Below are positions 14,214 to 16,624 of a DNA stretch of 16,624 nt, in pieces (within the stretch, counting starts at the first letter, position 1; every line of letters begins with the position of its first letter). The DNA comes from an uncultured Sphingomonadaceae bacterium (GTDB lineage Bacteria; Pseudomonadota; Alphaproteobacteria; Sphingomonadales; Sphingomonadaceae). The notes beneath the pieces are model-generated. The model was not told the DNA's origin. It did not search any database and worked only from the letters and a program-made list of their open reading frames with translations. Where the stretch lies: the NCBI GenBank assembly GCA_946479505.1, contig CAMLGC010000059.1, positions 1-16,624 on the forward strand, in the 5' to 3' direction. The translations under genes were made by a program, and so were the position numbers.

Positions 14214-15731
14214 TCAGGGCGTCACCCGTGTCGGCAGCGTGCCGCGCAGGAACGCCGCGCGCGCGGTACGCGCCGCCTCGCGCAGGCCGCTGTCGTGCGG
14301 ATCGTTGACGAGCGGCGCGAGCATCGCCGCGGCGTCGGCGGTCCGGTCGCGCATTGCCAGCGCGAGCGCGGTCTCGAGCCGGAGCGCGCCGCACTGCGGC
14401 AGCAGCTCGAATGCGCGCGCCAGCCCGGCAAAGGCGCGGTCGGTCGGCTTGTCGCCCCTGCGCAGGTAGAGCCGGTAATTGGCGATCAGCGGCTGCGGGG
14501 CGTCGTGATCGGCGGCGTTGCCCGCGACGATGTCGGCCTTGGCGGCCCGCCACAGCGCGTCGGCCTTTGGGCCTGCCTTCTCGGCGCGGTCCATCGCGAT
14601 ATATGCCTTGCGCACCCACGCGCGGATATCGCGCGGATCGGCGGCGACTGCCGTGTCGGCGGCGCGCTCGGCGGCGTCGAGGTCGCCCGCGGCATAATCG
14701 GCCTCCGCGAGCAGCGAGAGCGCGAAGGCATCGCCCGGAAAGCGCGGCGCGATCCGGCGCACCTCGTCGATGAACTCCTCCTTGATCGGGCCGCGTGGCT
14801 CGGCCAGCCAGCGCACCTGGTCGCGATAGAGCGCGTCGAAGCTTTCGGGCATCGGCTGGATCGTCACCGGCACCCGCGCCGCCTCGATCCCCTTGATCTC
14901 GTAATAATGGAGCGACATGCGGCGGCTGTAGCTGCGCAGGTCCTTTTCGAGCTGCTCGACGCCTCCCGCGAACGCGGCATTCGCCGCCGCGATCGACGGC
15001 TGCCCGCCGGCCACCGCGCGCAGATAGGCGTCGAGCTCGCCTTTGCGCTCGCCGCTGATCCTCAAATAATGGCTGAGCAGCCAGGCGGTCGCGTAATAGC
15101 GCGCCATGTCGGTGTTGGAGAGCCCCTGCGGCGGGGCGACGAGCAACTCGTCGAGCGGCGTGAGGCCGAGCCGCGCGATCGTTTGCAGCCGCCCGCGCAG
15201 CGGCTCGCCGATCGCGATCTTGCCGCTGCGCTCGAACTGCACGGTCGAATAGAGCTCGGCGAACCCCTCGATGAACCAGCCGGGATAGGCGGCCGGAAAA
15301 TTGCGCAGCATGAAATCGTGCGCGACCTCGTGGAACATCACGACGAGTGCATGGTCGGTGTGGTCGCCGAACCGGCGCCATCGGTCGCGGCTCGCCACCA
15401 TCAACGCGCCGTGTTCGGTCGCCTCGTAATAGCCGGCGATATCCGCATCGATGCCGAGCGCATCCTGGACGTCGTCGGCGCTGTCGAACAGAAAGACGGG
15501 CAGCGGCCGCACCGCCGCGTCGTCGGATTTGGCGTCGGCGAGCAGCCGCATCAACGATTCGAACTGTTCGAGCTGCTCGGCGAACCCGCGGAGATCGTCC
15601 TCGCCGCCGTCGCTATAGACGGTGAAATGCGCCGATCGCGCGACGTGCATGTCGGCGGCCGCTGCCGGCGATGCGAGTACCATCGCGCATGCCGCGACCA
15701 CCCGCCCGAATGCGGGAAATCTCATGGCCAT
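14214..15731 (-). CDS. Exported gluzincin-like metallopeptidase (peptidase_MA/DUF1570 type) with TPR-like C-terminus
   Basis: Predicted exported zinc peptidase, 505 residues. Signal peptide about 1-26 (MAMRFPAFGRVVAACAMVLA, then SPAAAA). HEVAH at 134-138 with E155 in GWFIEGFAEL supplies a gluzincin-type zinc site, and the preceding strand (VARSAHFTVYSD, VRPLPVFLFDS) is typical of peptidase_MA/DUF1570 proteins. From about 330 to the end, repeated amphipathic helices (FALSLLAEADYAAGDLDAAERAADTAV, LRLETALALAMRDRTADAAAML) indicate TPR-like repeats, probably for protein binding. Two nearby ATGs (15731, 15725) both fit; neither has a clear ribosome-binding site. A longer reading frame extends upstream but would place the signal peptide internally. 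First gene of the minus-strand cluster. Substrate is unknown. Confidence 0.87.
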   Translation of the reverse strand: MAMRFPAFGRVVAACAMVLASPAAAADMHVARSAHFTVYSDGGEDDLRGFAEQLEQFESLMRLLADAKSDDAAVRPLPVFLFDSADDVQDALGIDADIAGYYEATEHGALMVASRDRWRRFGDHTDHALVVMFHEVAHDFMLRNFPAAYPGWFIEGFAELYSTVQFERSGKIAIGEPLRGRLQTIARLGLTPLDELLVAPPQGLSNTDMARYYATAWLLSHYLRISGERKGELDAYLRAVAGGQPSIAAANAAFAGGVEQLEKDLRSYSRRMSLHYYEIKGIEAARVPVTIQPMPESFDALYRDQVRWLAEPRGPIKEEFIDEVRRIAPRFPGDAFALSLLAEADYAAGDLDAAERAADTAVAADPRDIRAWVRKAYIAMDRAEKAGPKADALWRAAKADIVAGNAADHDAPQPLIANYRLYLRRGDKPTDRAFAGLARAFELLPQCGALRLETALALAMRDRTADAAAMLAPLVNDPHDSGLREAARTARAAFLRGTLPTRVTP

Positions 15732-15794
15732 GCAGGCTACTGCGGAGCCGGGATGCCGGTCAAATCGCGTCGCCACGCCGATCGTCTCCCGCGC

Positions 15795-15823
15795 TTGCAT
15801 CCATGGCCCCCCGATGCTAGCAG
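15795..15823 (+). promoter_or_regulatory. Candidate promoter for the atp operon
   Basis: TTGCAT at 15795-15800 and TAGCAG at 15818-15823 are spaced by 17 nt. GCTAGCA around the second element partly resembles the GCTANAWC -10 element described for Caulobacter. Transcripts starting near 15830 would run directly into the hairpin at 15841. This is a pattern match only. Confidence 0.25.
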
Positions 15824-15840
15824 CCCGGCAACCCATATCA

Positions 15841-15862
15841 GGGCCCTTCGGGGCCCCTTTTT
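15841..15862 (+). terminator. Intrinsic terminator with UUCG tetraloop upstream of atpH
   Basis: GGGCCC, loop TTCG, GGGCCC, then C and five T residues: a compact perfect stem with an extra-stable tetraloop, oriented to stop plus-strand transcription. No plus-strand gene ends here; the nearest upstream plus-strand gene stops at 12492. It may be a leader attenuator of the atp operon, the end of an unseen small RNA, or a guard against read-through antisense to the peptidase gene. Confidence 0.75.
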
Positions 15863-15905
15863 GCATGGGGCCACTTTCAGTTTGTCCAAAGAGGAACCCG
15901 CGTCC

Positions 15906-16624
<719 letters not shown>

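Noticed and set aside
14184..15905. Plus-strand frame running opposite the peptidase gene and continuing into atpH
   Set aside because: The part before atpH is antisense composition only; atpH homology begins exactly at the GTG/ATG near 15906, so this is read-through of an open frame, not a fusion protein.

Overview
The window is GC-rich, densely coded DNA from an alphaproteobacterium, most likely of the sphingomonad group (Sphingomonas, Sphingopyxis or a relative). The basis is the sequence of the ATP synthase delta subunit (SGGIQASL.GRYATALF), an atpH-atpA order with no FO genes next to it, abundant TCG/GCG codons, and a paired palindromic repeat of the type common in sphingomonad genomes. 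No rRNA, tRNA, CRISPR array, transposase or phage gene was found.

Layout. (1) 1-1524, minus: 3'-truncated gene for a secreted M1-family zinc aminopeptidase. (2) 1595-2875, minus: FucP/GluP-type sugar MFS transporter, transcribed toward the peptidase. (3) 2876-3023: divergent control region with a near-perfect LacI-type operator. (4) 3024-5552, plus: secreted GH3 exo-beta-glucosidase, closed by a strong intrinsic terminator at 5623-5664. (5) 5758-12492, plus: four genes overlapping by 4 nt at each junction, encoding a 1131-residue GH2 hydrolase with an N-terminal LamG-like domain, a type-B carboxylesterase, a Tat-exported SGNH esterase and a cupin_8/JmjC-like Fe(II) protein. (6) 12479-15731, minus: three genes read right to left, encoding a gluzincin-like peptidase with TPR-like repeats, a dienelactone hydrolase and a Cys-rich exported protein. 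The last runs tail-to-tail into the cupin gene with a 14-nt overlap. (7) 15906 to the end, plus: atpH and the start of atpA, preceded by an unexplained terminator hairpin.

The left two thirds reads as part of a carbohydrate-utilisation locus. Exported GH3 and GH2 enzymes plus two unrelated esterases would strip sugars and acyl groups from a decorated beta-linked glycan, and the MFS permease would import the sugar, probably under a LacI-family repressor. No TonB-dependent receptor or regulator gene lies in the window, so the locus may continue elsewhere. The right third is an unrelated minus-strand cluster and core energy metabolism.

The most notable points are the LamG-GH2 fusion inside the coupled hydrolase/esterase/dioxygenase-like operon, a palindromic repeat pair read in frame at the 5' end of the carboxylesterase gene, the orphan UUCG terminator ahead of atpH, and the operator between the transporter and GH3. 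None amounts to a clearly new system from sequence alone.
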